Shown here piece by piece: positions 25,212 through 33,311 of a stretch of DNA of 51,693 nt. The notes under the pieces were generated by a model, which ran no database searches, was not told the DNA's origin, and was given only the letters and a program-made list of their open reading frames with translations. The stretch comes from an uncultured Duncaniella sp. GTDB taxonomy: Bacteria; Bacteroidota; Bacteroidia; Bacteroidales; Muribaculaceae. Location of the stretch: NCBI GenBank assembly GCA_910577335.1, contig CAJTMJ010000022.1:1-51693 (forward strand), given 5' to 3'. A program made the position numbers and the translations under genes. Position 1 is the stretch's first letter. Each line of letters begins with the position of its first letter.

Positions 25212-25451
25212 ATGAATGATATAACCGACCTTTTCAACGATATGCTGCAGCAATATGGCAGTGTTGACATCGCCGAGGCGGAATTTAAAAAAATGATTCA
25301 TGAAGATCCCGAAATACGCAACCAATATCGTGACTGGTGTCATGAGGTAGGTAGCTCTGAGAAACGCGGATTTTTAGATTATTGTGAGGAGTACCTTGAG
25401 TCACAGGAGTCAATTTGGGACAATCTAAAAGATGATTTTGAGGATGAGTGA
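25212..25451 (+). CDS. Small acidic conserved Bacteroidales protein before aguA
   Basis: This 79-aa protein is strongly acidic (about a third Asp/Glu), without a signal or membrane segment, and probably all-helical. It contains VDIAEAEFKKMI, WCHEVGSSEKRGFLDYCEEY and an acidic tail. I recall similar small proteins in other Bacteroidales, often annotated hypothetical, but know no function. Its stop overlaps the start of aguA by 8 nt (25444-25451), so the two are translationally coupled. It is the first gene of the operon and directly follows a consensus promoter. A role tied to agmatine deiminase is inferred from context only. Confidence 0.8.
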   Translation: MNDITDLFNDMLQQYGSVDIAEAEFKKMIHEDPEIRNQYRDWCHEVGSSEKRGFLDYCEEYLESQESIWDNLKDDFEDE

Positions 25452-26529
25452 TAAAAATTGTCCGAACGCTTTAAGACGCTTGCCCGCTGAATGGGAGGCG
25501 CACGATTGTGTGCTTCTTGCTTGGCCCCATGAACAGACTGACTGGAACTACATGCTTGACGAAGCTCGTGATTGTTTCGCGTCTATCGTGAAAGCTATCG
25601 CTCAGGAAGAGTGTGTATTATTGGTGGGACCGGCGGAATTGTGTCTATCGTCTATTAAAAAACATAATTTTCCATCCGACAGAGTTAAGTTTGTTGATAT
25701 TCCTACCAATGATACATGGGCGCGTGATTTCGGTGGGATAACAGTCGAGGAAAATGGCTCGCTCCGTATACTTGATTTTAAATTCAATGGTTGGGGACTA
25801 AAGTTCGCTTCCAACTATGATAATCTTATAAATACTCGCCTCAATCAATTATCTGAAAATAAGATTTTTGCGGCACAACTCGAAAATCATTTGAATTTTG
25901 TGCTTGAAGGTGGCTCTATCGAGAGCGATGGAAACGGAACTCTGCTCACCACCTCCGAGTGTCTGCTTTCACCCAATCGTAATGGCGAATTTGGCAGAAA
26001 AGAGATTGCCGAATATCTTTCCAAAGCATTTGGAATAGACCATTTACTGTGGCTTGACCATGGCGCATTGGCTGGAGACGATACCGACAGCCATATAGAC
26101 ACTTTGGCTCGTCTTGCCCCTCATGATACCATTCTGTATGTCGGTCCCGGAGATGAGAACGACCCTAATTCAGAATCACTGCGCCTTATGCGGGAACAAC
26201 TGTCTTCGTTGAGGACAGTTTCAGGGCAGCCATATAATCTTATAGAACTTCCGTCACCTGAACCTGTGTTTGATGAATCTGGTATGCAGCTCCCTGCTAC
26301 GTATGCTAATTTTCTGATTACACCCAAACGCATTTTGCTCCCGGTTTATGCTCAGCCGAAGAAGGATTTTCTTGCCGAGCAGATATTGAAAATCGCTTTT
26401 CCCGACCATGAAGTGATCCCTATCGATTGCCGGGCGTTAATACAGCAACACGGTTCCCTTCACTGCGTCACTATGCAATTCCCGGTTGGTGCGATTGCGG
26501 GGATTAAGGATGGGAAATGGATTGATTAA
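25444..26529 (+). CDS. aguA: Agmatine deiminase
   Basis: This enzyme (361 aa from ATG 25444) hydrolyses agmatine to N-carbamoylputrescine and ammonia, and belongs to the guanidino-group-modifying superfamily. The catalytic Cys341 lies in GSLHCVTMQFP near the C-terminus. NDTWARDFGG, LEGGSIESDG and WLDHG...DDTDSHIDTLAR carry the acidic and His active-site residues. I prefer ATG 25444 over ATG 25432 because it gives the usual short start before RLPAEWE and a stop-start overlap with the upstream gene. aguB follows after 35 nt, completing the route to putrescine. Confidence 0.97.
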   Translation: MSDKNCPNALRRLPAEWEAHDCVLLAWPHEQTDWNYMLDEARDCFASIVKAIAQEECVLLVGPAELCLSSIKKHNFPSDRVKFVDIPTNDTWARDFGGITVEENGSLRILDFKFNGWGLKFASNYDNLINTRLNQLSENKIFAAQLENHLNFVLEGGSIESDGNGTLLTTSECLLSPNRNGEFGRKEIAEYLSKAFGIDHLLWLDHGALAGDDTDSHIDTLARLAPHDTILYVGPGDENDPNSESLRLMREQLSSLRTVSGQPYNLIELPSPEPVFDESGMQLPATYANFLITPKRILLPVYAQPKKDFLAEQILKIAFPDHEVIPIDCRALIQQHGSLHCVTMQFPVGAIAGIKDGKWID

Positions 26530-26564
26530 TAACTTGACTAAAATTTAAACATATATATTTGCAG

Positions 26565-27440
26565 ATGAAAACCGGAATAATTCAGCAACATAACACACCG
26601 GATATATGCGACAACCGCCTTCGTCTGGCTGAAAAGATTAATCGTCTTGCTGCCGACGGGGCTAAACTGGTCGTGCTTCAGGAACTTCACGATTCTCTGT
26701 ATTTCTGTCAGATAGAGTCAGTGGATAATTTTGATCTTGCAGTCTCTATTCCATCCGATATAACCGATTTTTATTCAAAGGTGGCAAAGGAAGCTGGTGT
26801 GGTACTCGTCACATCTTTGTTTGAACGCCGTGCCCCCGGGTTGTATCATAATACAGCTGTGGTGTTTGATAGCGACGGTTCTATTGCCGGCAAGTATAGG
26901 AAGATGCATATTCCCGATGACCCTGCATATTATGAGAAATTTTATTTTACCCCCGGAGATTTGGGATTTGAGCCTATAGAAACTTCAATAGGTAAACTGG
27001 GCGTATTGGTATGTTGGGATCAATGGTATCCGGAAGCAGCCCGTCTCATGGCTATGAAGGGTGCCGAATTGCTGATTTATCCTACTGCGATAGGATGGGA
27101 GAGTAGTGATACTCCTGAAGAGAAAATCCGCCAGCGTGAGGCTTGGATGACCGTGCAGAGAGGTCATGCCGTGGCTAACGGACTCCCCGTGGTTACTGTC
27201 AATAGAGTGGGGCATGAAACTGACCCCTCAGGCATGACTGCCGGAATCCAGTTTTGGGGTTCAAGCTTTGTGGCAGGTCCCCAAGGTGAGCTGATTTACG
27301 TGGCTTCCGATTCTGAGGAAGCCTTGGCTGTGATAGATATAGATATGAAGCGTTCTGAACAGGTGCGCCGCTGGTGGCCCTTCCTGCGTGATCGCCGTAT
27401 AGAAAATTACACTGACATAACTCGAAGATTCATTGATTAA
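26565..27440 (+). CDS. aguB: N-carbamoylputrescine amidase
   Basis: This nitrilase-superfamily enzyme (291 aa from ATG 26565) converts N-carbamoylputrescine to putrescine, CO2 and ammonia. The Glu-Lys-Cys triad is visible: E40 in LQELHDSLYF, K113 in YRKMHIPD and C150 in VLVCWDQWYPE. The start is ATG 26565; the frame can be opened two codons earlier only by a TTG. It is coupled to aguA (35-nt gap) and its end overlaps the frame of the next gene. With AguA it makes putrescine, which feeds polyamine synthesis in Bacteroidetes. Confidence 0.98.
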   Translation: MKTGIIQQHNTPDICDNRLRLAEKINRLAADGAKLVVLQELHDSLYFCQIESVDNFDLAVSIPSDITDFYSKVAKEAGVVLVTSLFERRAPGLYHNTAVVFDSDGSIAGKYRKMHIPDDPAYYEKFYFTPGDLGFEPIETSIGKLGVLVCWDQWYPEAARLMAMKGAELLIYPTAIGWESSDTPEEKIRQREAWMTVQRGHAVANGLPVVTVNRVGHETDPSGMTAGIQFWGSSFVAGPQGELIYVASDSEEALAVIDIDMKRSEQVRRWWPFLRDRRIENYTDITRRFID

Positions 27441-27942
27441 GACATCCCCTTTTGTCACCACTTCCGGTGACTACTTGTCTACGCTTATGAAGCTATGGAT
27501 CCCGAAATATGGATGGACCGTAGCCTTACCGTTGTTGGTGTGCGCCGTTATCGGTGCCACCATCGACGTGCGTTTCCTCTTCATAGCTTTGATGCTTCTT
27601 TTTATTGTGGTGCCGATGCTCATGTCATTTTTGTACACATATTATATGCTGACTCCGGAAGCGAGAAGGGCTGTGACACGCAAGGAAGTGGAAATTGACG
27701 ATGGCAAGTGTATGCGTCTGATCTATTTGCCTCCGGAAAAACCGGTGTTAAAACAGCCTTTGCTTGGGGTTGAAGCTGATCCTGAGGATATGACTGTTGA
27801 TGTCGTTGTGCCTGATCCGGAGACAATCACATGGGGACAGATTAAAAAAATCAAATATACCTCCCGCTTCACTGTCTATATCCTTGATACACCGCAATTA
27901 CAATTTATCCTTATACCATACAGTGCCATTCCACGTCATTGA
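27433..27942 (+). CDS. Unrecognised membrane protein, two helices plus cytosolic domain
   Basis: From TTG 27433 this is 169 aa; from ATG 27487 it is 151 aa. Two close membrane helices lie at about residues 27-44 and 48-70, followed by a soluble domain of about 100 residues. That domain has beta-rich, YcxB-like character (RRAVTRKEVEIDD...TVYILDTPQLQFILIPYSAIP). The N-terminal TTSGDYLSTLMKLW segment looks like real protein, which favours an upstream start such as the TTG that overlaps the aguB stop by 8 nt. The gene ends the agmatine operon. I do not recognise a function, and the link to putrescine metabolism is positional only. Confidence 0.65.
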   Translation: MIKTSPFVTTSGDYLSTLMKLWIPKYGWTVALPLLVCAVIGATIDVRFLFIALMLLFIVVPMLMSFLYTYYMLTPEARRAVTRKEVEIDDGKCMRLIYLPPEKPVLKQPLLGVEADPEDMTVDVVVPDPETITWGQIKKIKYTSRFTVYILDTPQLQFILIPYSAIPRH

Positions 27943-27977
27943 TATAATTAATTCCCTATCTGAATAGACACGGAGAT

Positions 27978-28061
27978 TAAAAGCGGAATTTCAGCCGGTT
28001 CGGTATTTAAATTTTTAAGAAAGTATAGAGCTGAAATCGGGCTTTTATCGAACCTCTTTTT
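27978..28061 (+). other. Structured 3' region: stacked stems with pseudoknot-capable loop and T-run
   Basis: A 7-bp stem (27978-27984 with 28041-28047) stacks on an 8-bp stem (27988-27995 with 28030-28037) across a 3x3 internal loop, closing a 34-nt loop. GGTTCG inside that loop (27997-28002) is the exact complement of CGAACC (28049-28054), which directly follows the outer stem and precedes T5 (28057-28061). It lies 36 nt past the last gene of the agmatine operon, so it may be an elaborate terminator or a regulatory 3' element. The remainder of the 27943-28269 gap is AT-rich and contains the next promoter. Confidence 0.5.
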
Positions 28062-28158
28062 GCATTTAAAATTATAATTTTCTAATTGCAAATATATTTT
28101 TTCGTAGATAAAAAATCTTAATTCTAAGGCACTGAGATTGAGATTTGCATGGATTTGC

Positions 28159-28189
28159 TTGCAAATTATACCAAAAAGTCCTACCTTTG
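28159..28189 (+). promoter_or_regulatory. Promoter of the acyltransferase-phosphoesterase-tex unit
   Basis: TTG (28159-28161), 20 nt, then TACCTTTG (28182-28189) fits the Bacteroidetes consensus. The leader would be about 105 nt to ATG 28300. Confidence 0.65.
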
Positions 28190-28299
28190 ACCCAACTATT
28201 GTTTCAATTATTTGGTTTAATACATAAGAACTGATTTTTCTCTATGATTAGTATTAGAAATAAATCAGTTTGAAATTAAATTTGTATATAAATAGCGTA

Positions 28300-29469
28300 A
28301 TGGACGCGAATAAATACGATTTTTCAGATATAGCCCCGTACGATGATGACCAGTTTGCAGCAAAGATCGCAAATTTGGTTGAGCAGCCGGGTTTCGAACA
28401 TGCAGTCCGGTGGGTATTGCCTGACGTGGATTACGGGCAATTTGTGGAGCAACTCAAACATTGTACAGGCAAGTATAAATTCCAGTCAAGGATTATGCAA
28501 AAATTCCTTGAGGAACTTGAACGTCGTACGACTGCCGGGATAACAGTTTCCGGTATTGATAAGATAGAAGCCGATAAAAACTATACGTTTATCACTAATC
28601 ATCGAGACATAGTGCTTGATGCGTCATTCCTTAATCTTTGTTTCCTGCGTAAAGGTCTGAGGACTTCGGAAGTGGCGATAGGTGATAACCTCCTTATCTA
28701 TGATTGGATCACTGATCTTGTCAAGCTTAACGGCAGCTTCATAGTGAAACGTAACCTCCCGACACGACAGGCTCTTGATGCAGCTAAGGAGCTTTCAGCA
28801 TATATTCATTATGCTATCAATGAGAAGCATGAAAGTGTATGGATTGCCCAGCGACAAGGACGAGCCAAGGACTCAAGCGATCATACTCAGGAAAGCGTCT
28901 TGAAGATGTTGTCGCTTGGCGGTAACGGTTCTGTTGCTCAGAGTCTTGCTGAAATAAACATTTTCCCCGTTGCCATATCATACGAATTTGACCCTAACGA
29001 CTATCTTAAGGCAAAGGAGTATTTAATGCGTCACAGAGACCCTGATTTCAAGAAATCGCAGCATGACGACCTGTTCTCAATGGAGACCGGTATGTTGAAT
29101 TACAAGGGACATGTGCATATATCTTTTGCTTCATGTATAACTCCGTTCTTGGAAGTTATTCCCGAAGGAGCCGAAAAGCAGGATGTCATTCACCGTGTTT
29201 GTCATCAGATAGATTGCGGTATTCATGGCGGTTACAAGATATATCCGATAAACTACATAGCTTACGATAGGGCATTTGACTCTGATATGTACAGCGAACG
29301 ATATACACCCGAAGAGGCTGATCGTATCTCCGATTATATCGAAGGTCAGCTTGATAAGGTTGACATTCCGGATATTACCCCTCAGGAACGTGGATTTATG
29401 CGTACCTACATGTACATGATGTATGCGAATCCGCTGCGTAACAAGTTGCTTGCTACAGGTCGCTATTGA
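28300..29469 (+). CDS. Acyl-phosphate/glycerolipid-type acyltransferase (PlsC/PlsB-like)
   Basis: I place the start at ATG 28300 (389 aa); the frame opens earlier only with TTG 28270. Residues 98-107 read ITNHRDIVLD, matching the acceptor-binding His-Asp motif of glycerolipid acyltransferases, although the spacing here is H-x5-D or H-x-D and not the usual H-x4-D. Later segments (LVKLNGSFIVKRN, VWIAQRQGRAKDSSD) match the conserved blocks that bind the phosphate of the acceptor, and FPVAISYEFDP is typical. It probably transfers acyl chains to lysophosphatidate or a related lipid at the inner membrane. It starts a unit with a membrane phosphoesterase (19-nt gap), which fits a lipid-related role. 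Confidence 0.82.
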   Translation: MDANKYDFSDIAPYDDDQFAAKIANLVEQPGFEHAVRWVLPDVDYGQFVEQLKHCTGKYKFQSRIMQKFLEELERRTTAGITVSGIDKIEADKNYTFITNHRDIVLDASFLNLCFLRKGLRTSEVAIGDNLLIYDWITDLVKLNGSFIVKRNLPTRQALDAAKELSAYIHYAINEKHESVWIAQRQGRAKDSSDHTQESVLKMLSLGGNGSVAQSLAEINIFPVAISYEFDPNDYLKAKEYLMRHRDPDFKKSQHDDLFSMETGMLNYKGHVHISFASCITPFLEVIPEGAEKQDVIHRVCHQIDCGIHGGYKIYPINYIAYDRAFDSDMYSERYTPEEADRISDYIEGQLDKVDIPDITPQERGFMRTYMYMMYANPLRNKLLATGRY

Positions 29470-29488
29470 GCTATAAATTGTTAATGTT

Positions 29489-30688
29489 ATGAGACTTCCG
29501 TTGATTCCGATAATAGTCATAATACTTATCAACCTCTTTGTTGATTCGTATATCTATAGGGCTCTTAAACGGAGGCTGAAAAATTTATTCGTTCCCCGTC
29601 TGCAGTTATGGAGCGCGGCATTATTGCTCGTCCTTATCATTGTTACAATATCTCTCCCTCGCCGTAATTGTTCCAATGGTATGTTGATGACAATTATGTG
29701 GTGCCTGTATACATATTTCTCGGTTTATATCTCAAAATATGTATTTGTAATAATCGACCTTATCGCAAGCATACCGAAATTGTTCCATAAGCCTCGTTTG
29801 AAATGGCTTTCATTGGCGGGAACTATAATGGCATTGCTTACATTTGCGACATTTTGGTGGGCGGCATTGATTAATCGCTATGATATCAATGTGAATAAGG
29901 TTGATGTATACATTCCGGGACTCCCTTCTGAATTTGAAAATTATAAGATAGCTCAGATATCCGACTTTCATGTCGGGACTTATGGCGAAGATACTACCTA
30001 TGTCGCTAAAGTGGTTGAGCGTGTCAATACTCTAAAGCCTGATTTGATAGTTTTTACAGGTGATATAGTCAACTCCAAGACCTCTGAGCTTGAACCTCAT
30101 GTCTCGCCGTTGTCTCGTCTCTCCGCTCCCGACGGGGTACTTTCAATCCTCGGCAATCATGATTATGGCGATTACTCTGAATGGGCGTCTCCACGCTCAA
30201 AGCAGGATAATAGGGACCGCATGGAAATCCTTCAGAAAGATATGGGTTGGCGTCTGCTTAAAAATGAAACTGAAATCCTACATAAGAACAATGATTCGAT
30301 AGCCGTGATAGGCGTTGAGAATATCGGTGATCCACCATTTCATGTTTATGGGTCTTTGCGTAAAGCATATAAAAATCTTAATGACAGTGTGACAAAAATT
30401 TTGTTGTCACATAATCCTGCCCATTGGGTTGACTCCATATCTGATTGCAAAGATATGAATATTCCATTGACTCTCTCGGGGCATACACATGCCATGCAGA
30501 TGGAGATAATGGGATGGTCGCCTGCCAAATACCGGTATAAGACTTGGGGCGGACTTTATGCAGATAAGACTAAAGAACATCAATTATACGTTAACATAGG
30601 CATCGGTACGGTAGCTATTCCCGCTCGTATTGGTGCCACCCCTGAGATTACACTTATAACTCTTAAAAAAGAAAAACTTACAAATTAG
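29489..30688 (+). CDS. Membrane-anchored metallophosphoesterase
   Basis: This 399-aa protein has four likely membrane helices in the first 130 residues and a calcineurin-type phosphoesterase domain from about 145. Metal-binding motifs are intact: D159-F-H161, G191-D192, G222-N-H-D225, then SHNP and SGHTHAMQ. This layout resembles the YaeI/LpxG-like group, some of which cleave lipid pyrophosphates such as UDP-diacylglucosamine, but the lipid substrate is not shown here. It sits between the acyltransferase (19 nt before) and tex (1 nt after), so it is surely co-transcribed. Confidence 0.92.
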   Translation: MRLPLIPIIVIILINLFVDSYIYRALKRRLKNLFVPRLQLWSAALLLVLIIVTISLPRRNCSNGMLMTIMWCLYTYFSVYISKYVFVIIDLIASIPKLFHKPRLKWLSLAGTIMALLTFATFWWAALINRYDINVNKVDVYIPGLPSEFENYKIAQISDFHVGTYGEDTTYVAKVVERVNTLKPDLIVFTGDIVNSKTSELEPHVSPLSRLSAPDGVLSILGNHDYGDYSEWASPRSKQDNRDRMEILQKDMGWRLLKNETEILHKNNDSIAVIGVENIGDPPFHVYGSLRKAYKNLNDSVTKILLSHNPAHWVDSISDCKDMNIPLTLSGHTHAMQMEIMGWSPAKYRYKTWGGLYADKTKEHQLYVNIGIGTVAIPARIGATPEITLITLKKEKLTN

Positions 30689-30689
30689 C

Positions 30690-32828
30690 ATGGCGAACAT
30701 TCACGCTAATATTATTACTAAAGAGCTTGGCTCTTATTTGCGCAAACATGTTGCAGCTTGTCTTAAGCTTCTCGATGAAGGCGCTACGGTACCTTTCATA
30801 GCACGTTATCGAAAAGAAGCAACCGGCGGGATGGATGAAGTTGTGGTCCGCTCCGTTCAGGAACGCCATTTGGCTCTCACCGAGCTTGATAAGCGTAAGG
30901 ATTATATCTTGGATGTGATAAAATCGGCTGGAGCGCTTACTCCCGAATTAGAGGAGAGAATCACCGAAACCCTTGACCCGGTGGTATTGGAGGATATATA
31001 TCTTCCCTATAAACCCAAACGTAATACCAGAGCACAAGCAGCCCGTGCTTTAGGGCTGGAGCCGCTTGCAAAGATAATAATGGCTCAGAACTCTTCGGAT
31101 ATTGAAAAACAGGCGAAGAAGTTTGTCAAGGATGGCGTTGAAAATATCGATGCAGCCATAAATGGAGCTGCCGATATAATCGCAGAGTGGGTCAGCGAGA
31201 GCGAAAAGGCTCGAAATATAGTGCGTGCCCGTTATCAGCGCTCAGCCACTATAAGTTCAAAAGTTATTCAAGGCAAGGAGGAGGAAGGTAAGAATTATCA
31301 GAACTATTTCGATTTCTCCGAACCTCTGCGCACGTGCAATTCCCATCGTTATCTCGCCATACGTAGAGGTGAGGATGAGGGTATATTGAAAGTTTCGATA
31401 TCTATAGACGATGATGAGATGATTGACCGTCTTAGCCGTATGTTTGTTAAGTCTGAATCGTCATCGACTGTTAATATAGTTAAAGGTGCGGTTAAGGACG
31501 GTTACCGCCGTCTGATGCGCCCTTCCATAGAGACAGAAATCTCTAATGTCACCAAGGAAAAGAGCGATACTGCGGCAATACAGATGTTTGCTGATAATGT
31601 GCGTCAGCTCCTCATGGCATCACCACTTGGAAAGAAGCGTGTGCTTGCGATAGATCCCGGTTTCCGTACAGGTTGTAAGATTGTCGCGCTTGATGAGCAA
31701 GGCAATCTGATGGCTCACGATGTGATTTATCCCACACCCCCGGCTAACGATTATATCGGAGCTACAGATGCTATATGTTACTTTGTAGATAAGTTCCGGA
31801 TTGATGCTATAGCAATAGGAAACGGAACTGCGGGACGTGAGACGGAACGCTTTATCCGTGACCTGATGTTGCCTCGCAAGGTACAGATTTTCATTGTGAA
31901 TGAAAATGGCGCTTCCATTTATTCTGCATCGGATGTGGCACGTGAGGAATTCCCGAATGAAGATGTGACTGTGAGAGGTGCTGTCTCCATAGGCAGACGT
32001 CTCCTTGACCCGTTGGCTGAGTTGGTGAAAATAGACCCCAAGTCAATTGGCGTAGGGCAATATCAGCATGATGTCAATCAAACCCGCCTGAAGGAATCGC
32101 TTGACTACGTGGTTGAAAGCTGCGTAAATACAGTTGGTGTGAATGTCAATACAGCCTCCAAGCAATTGTTGTCTTATGTTTCCGGTATCGGTCCGGCATT
32201 GGCTGCTAATATTGTAAAATATCGTGCGGAAAATGGCGATTTTACTGACAGGATGCAGTTGCTTAACGTTCCTCGCATGGGCGAAAAGGCTTTCCAGCAG
32301 TGCGTGGGATTCCTGAGAATCCCCGGAGGTTCAAATCCTCTCGATAATACAGCCGTGCATCCCGAACGTTATTCTTTGGTTGAGCAGATGGCTGAAGATG
32401 CCAAGTCGGATATAAATCGTCTTATACGAGACAAGAATCTTCTGCATAATATAGAGCTTGACAAATATGTCACTAAGGATGTCGGCTTACCGACCTTGAC
32501 CGATATTATACTTGAATTAGAGAAGCCCGGTAGAGACCCCAGAGAGGTTGCCGAGGAAATCCCATACGATGACTCCATAAGGAAAATAGACGATCTGCAT
32601 CTCGGGCAGGAACTCACAGGGAAAATAAACAATATCACTGCTTTCGGTGTGTTTGTTGACCTTGGAATGAAAGAAAACGGACTCGTGCATATATCCCAGC
32701 TCTCCGAGAAGTTTATCTCATCTCCCGCTGAACTTGTTTCGATAGGGCAGAGAGTGAAAGTCAAGGTGTTGGATGTGGATGTTGCCCGTGGTCGTATCGC
32801 ACTTACAATGAAAGGTGTCCAGCAATAA
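30690..32828 (+). CDS. tex: Tex family RNA-binding transcription accessory protein
   Basis: This 712-aa cytosolic protein has the Tex layout. A helical N-terminus with VPFIARYRKEATGGMDE is followed by a YqgF/RNase H-like domain (about 320-450, with VLAIDPGFRTGCK). A helix-hairpin-helix section contains KQLLSYVSGIGPALAANIV. The C-terminal S1 RNA-binding domain is at about 635-708 (GKINNITAFGVFVDLGMKENGLVHIS). It binds nucleic acid and modulates transcription. The start is one base after the preceding stop, the third gene of its unit. Confidence 0.97.
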   Translation: MANIHANIITKELGSYLRKHVAACLKLLDEGATVPFIARYRKEATGGMDEVVVRSVQERHLALTELDKRKDYILDVIKSAGALTPELEERITETLDPVVLEDIYLPYKPKRNTRAQAARALGLEPLAKIIMAQNSSDIEKQAKKFVKDGVENIDAAINGAADIIAEWVSESEKARNIVRARYQRSATISSKVIQGKEEEGKNYQNYFDFSEPLRTCNSHRYLAIRRGEDEGILKVSISIDDDEMIDRLSRMFVKSESSSTVNIVKGAVKDGYRRLMRPSIETEISNVTKEKSDTAAIQMFADNVRQLLMASPLGKKRVLAIDPGFRTGCKIVALDEQGNLMAHDVIYPTPPANDYIGATDAICYFVDKFRIDAIAIGNGTAGRETERFIRDLMLPRKVQIFIVNENGASIYSASDVAREEFPNEDVTVRGAVSIGRRLLDPLAELVKIDPKSIGVGQYQHDVNQTRLKESLDYVVESCVNTVGVNVNTASKQLLSYVSGIGPALAANIVKYRAENGDFTDRMQLLNVPRMGEKAFQQCVGFLRIPGGSNPLDNTAVHPERYSLVEQMAEDAKSDINRLIRDKNLLHNIELDKYVTKDVGLPTLTDIILELEKPGRDPREVAEEIPYDDSIRKIDDLHLGQELTGKINNITAFGVFVDLGMKENGLVHISQLSEKFISSPAELVSIGQRVKVKVLDVDVARGRIALTMKGVQQ

Positions 32829-32876
32829 TTAGTGACACTTCTAAATAAGATTGATAATTCAAATACAAGATAAAAA

Positions 32877-33278
32877 ATGGAAACAGCTATACCGTGTACC
32901 ATTGGTCTGGGAAGTAACACTGATGACAGGGAGTACCAGATTACTCAGGCTATTGAGTTCTTGCTCGGTACCCTGACAAAATGCTCCGCATCATCCGTGT
33001 ATGAGTCGGAGGCTTTCAACGGTAAAGACAAGCCTTATTTGAATGCGGTGGTCCATGGCTATAGTTCATCTAATTACGATGACACGATAAAAGCTTTAAA
33101 GAAATGGGAAGCGGATCATGGCAGAACCCAGATTGACACATTCGAAGGTATCATCCCGATAGATTTGGATTTGGTGATTTGGGATTCACGCATAATGCGC
33201 CCGAAAGATTTCGAACGCCATTACTTTAATCAGGGCTATCGTGAACTGCTTGCTAAAGGAGCTTTCCAGTCCGAGTAA
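32877..33278 (+). CDS. folK: HPPK-like protein (folate pathway pyrophosphokinase homologue)
   Basis: This 133-aa protein resembles 6-hydroxymethyl-dihydropterin pyrophosphokinase, the FolK step of folate synthesis. The opening GLGSN, the YLNAVV segment and the metal-binding D-x-D in IDLDLVIWD are present. It is shorter than typical FolK (about 155-160 aa), and the arginine/tryptophan-rich loop just before D-x-D (RxxxWGPR in E. coli) reads DTFEGIIP here, so some nucleotide contacts are missing. It may be the lineage's FolK or a weak-activity relative. It follows tex by 48 nt and converges on comEC with 33 nt between. Confidence 0.68.
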   Translation: METAIPCTIGLGSNTDDREYQITQAIEFLLGTLTKCSASSVYESEAFNGKDKPYLNAVVHGYSSSNYDDTIKALKKWEADHGRTQIDTFEGIIPIDLDLVIWDSRIMRPKDFERHYFNQGYRELLAKGAFQSE

Positions 33279-33311
33279 GACCTTGGCGTTAAGAAATAAG
33301 TAATCTAAGAA

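Noticed and set aside
32369..32920. 183-aa minus-strand frame over the end of tex
   Set aside because: Ser-rich translation with no domain, fully opposite the conserved S1 domain of tex; a shadow frame.
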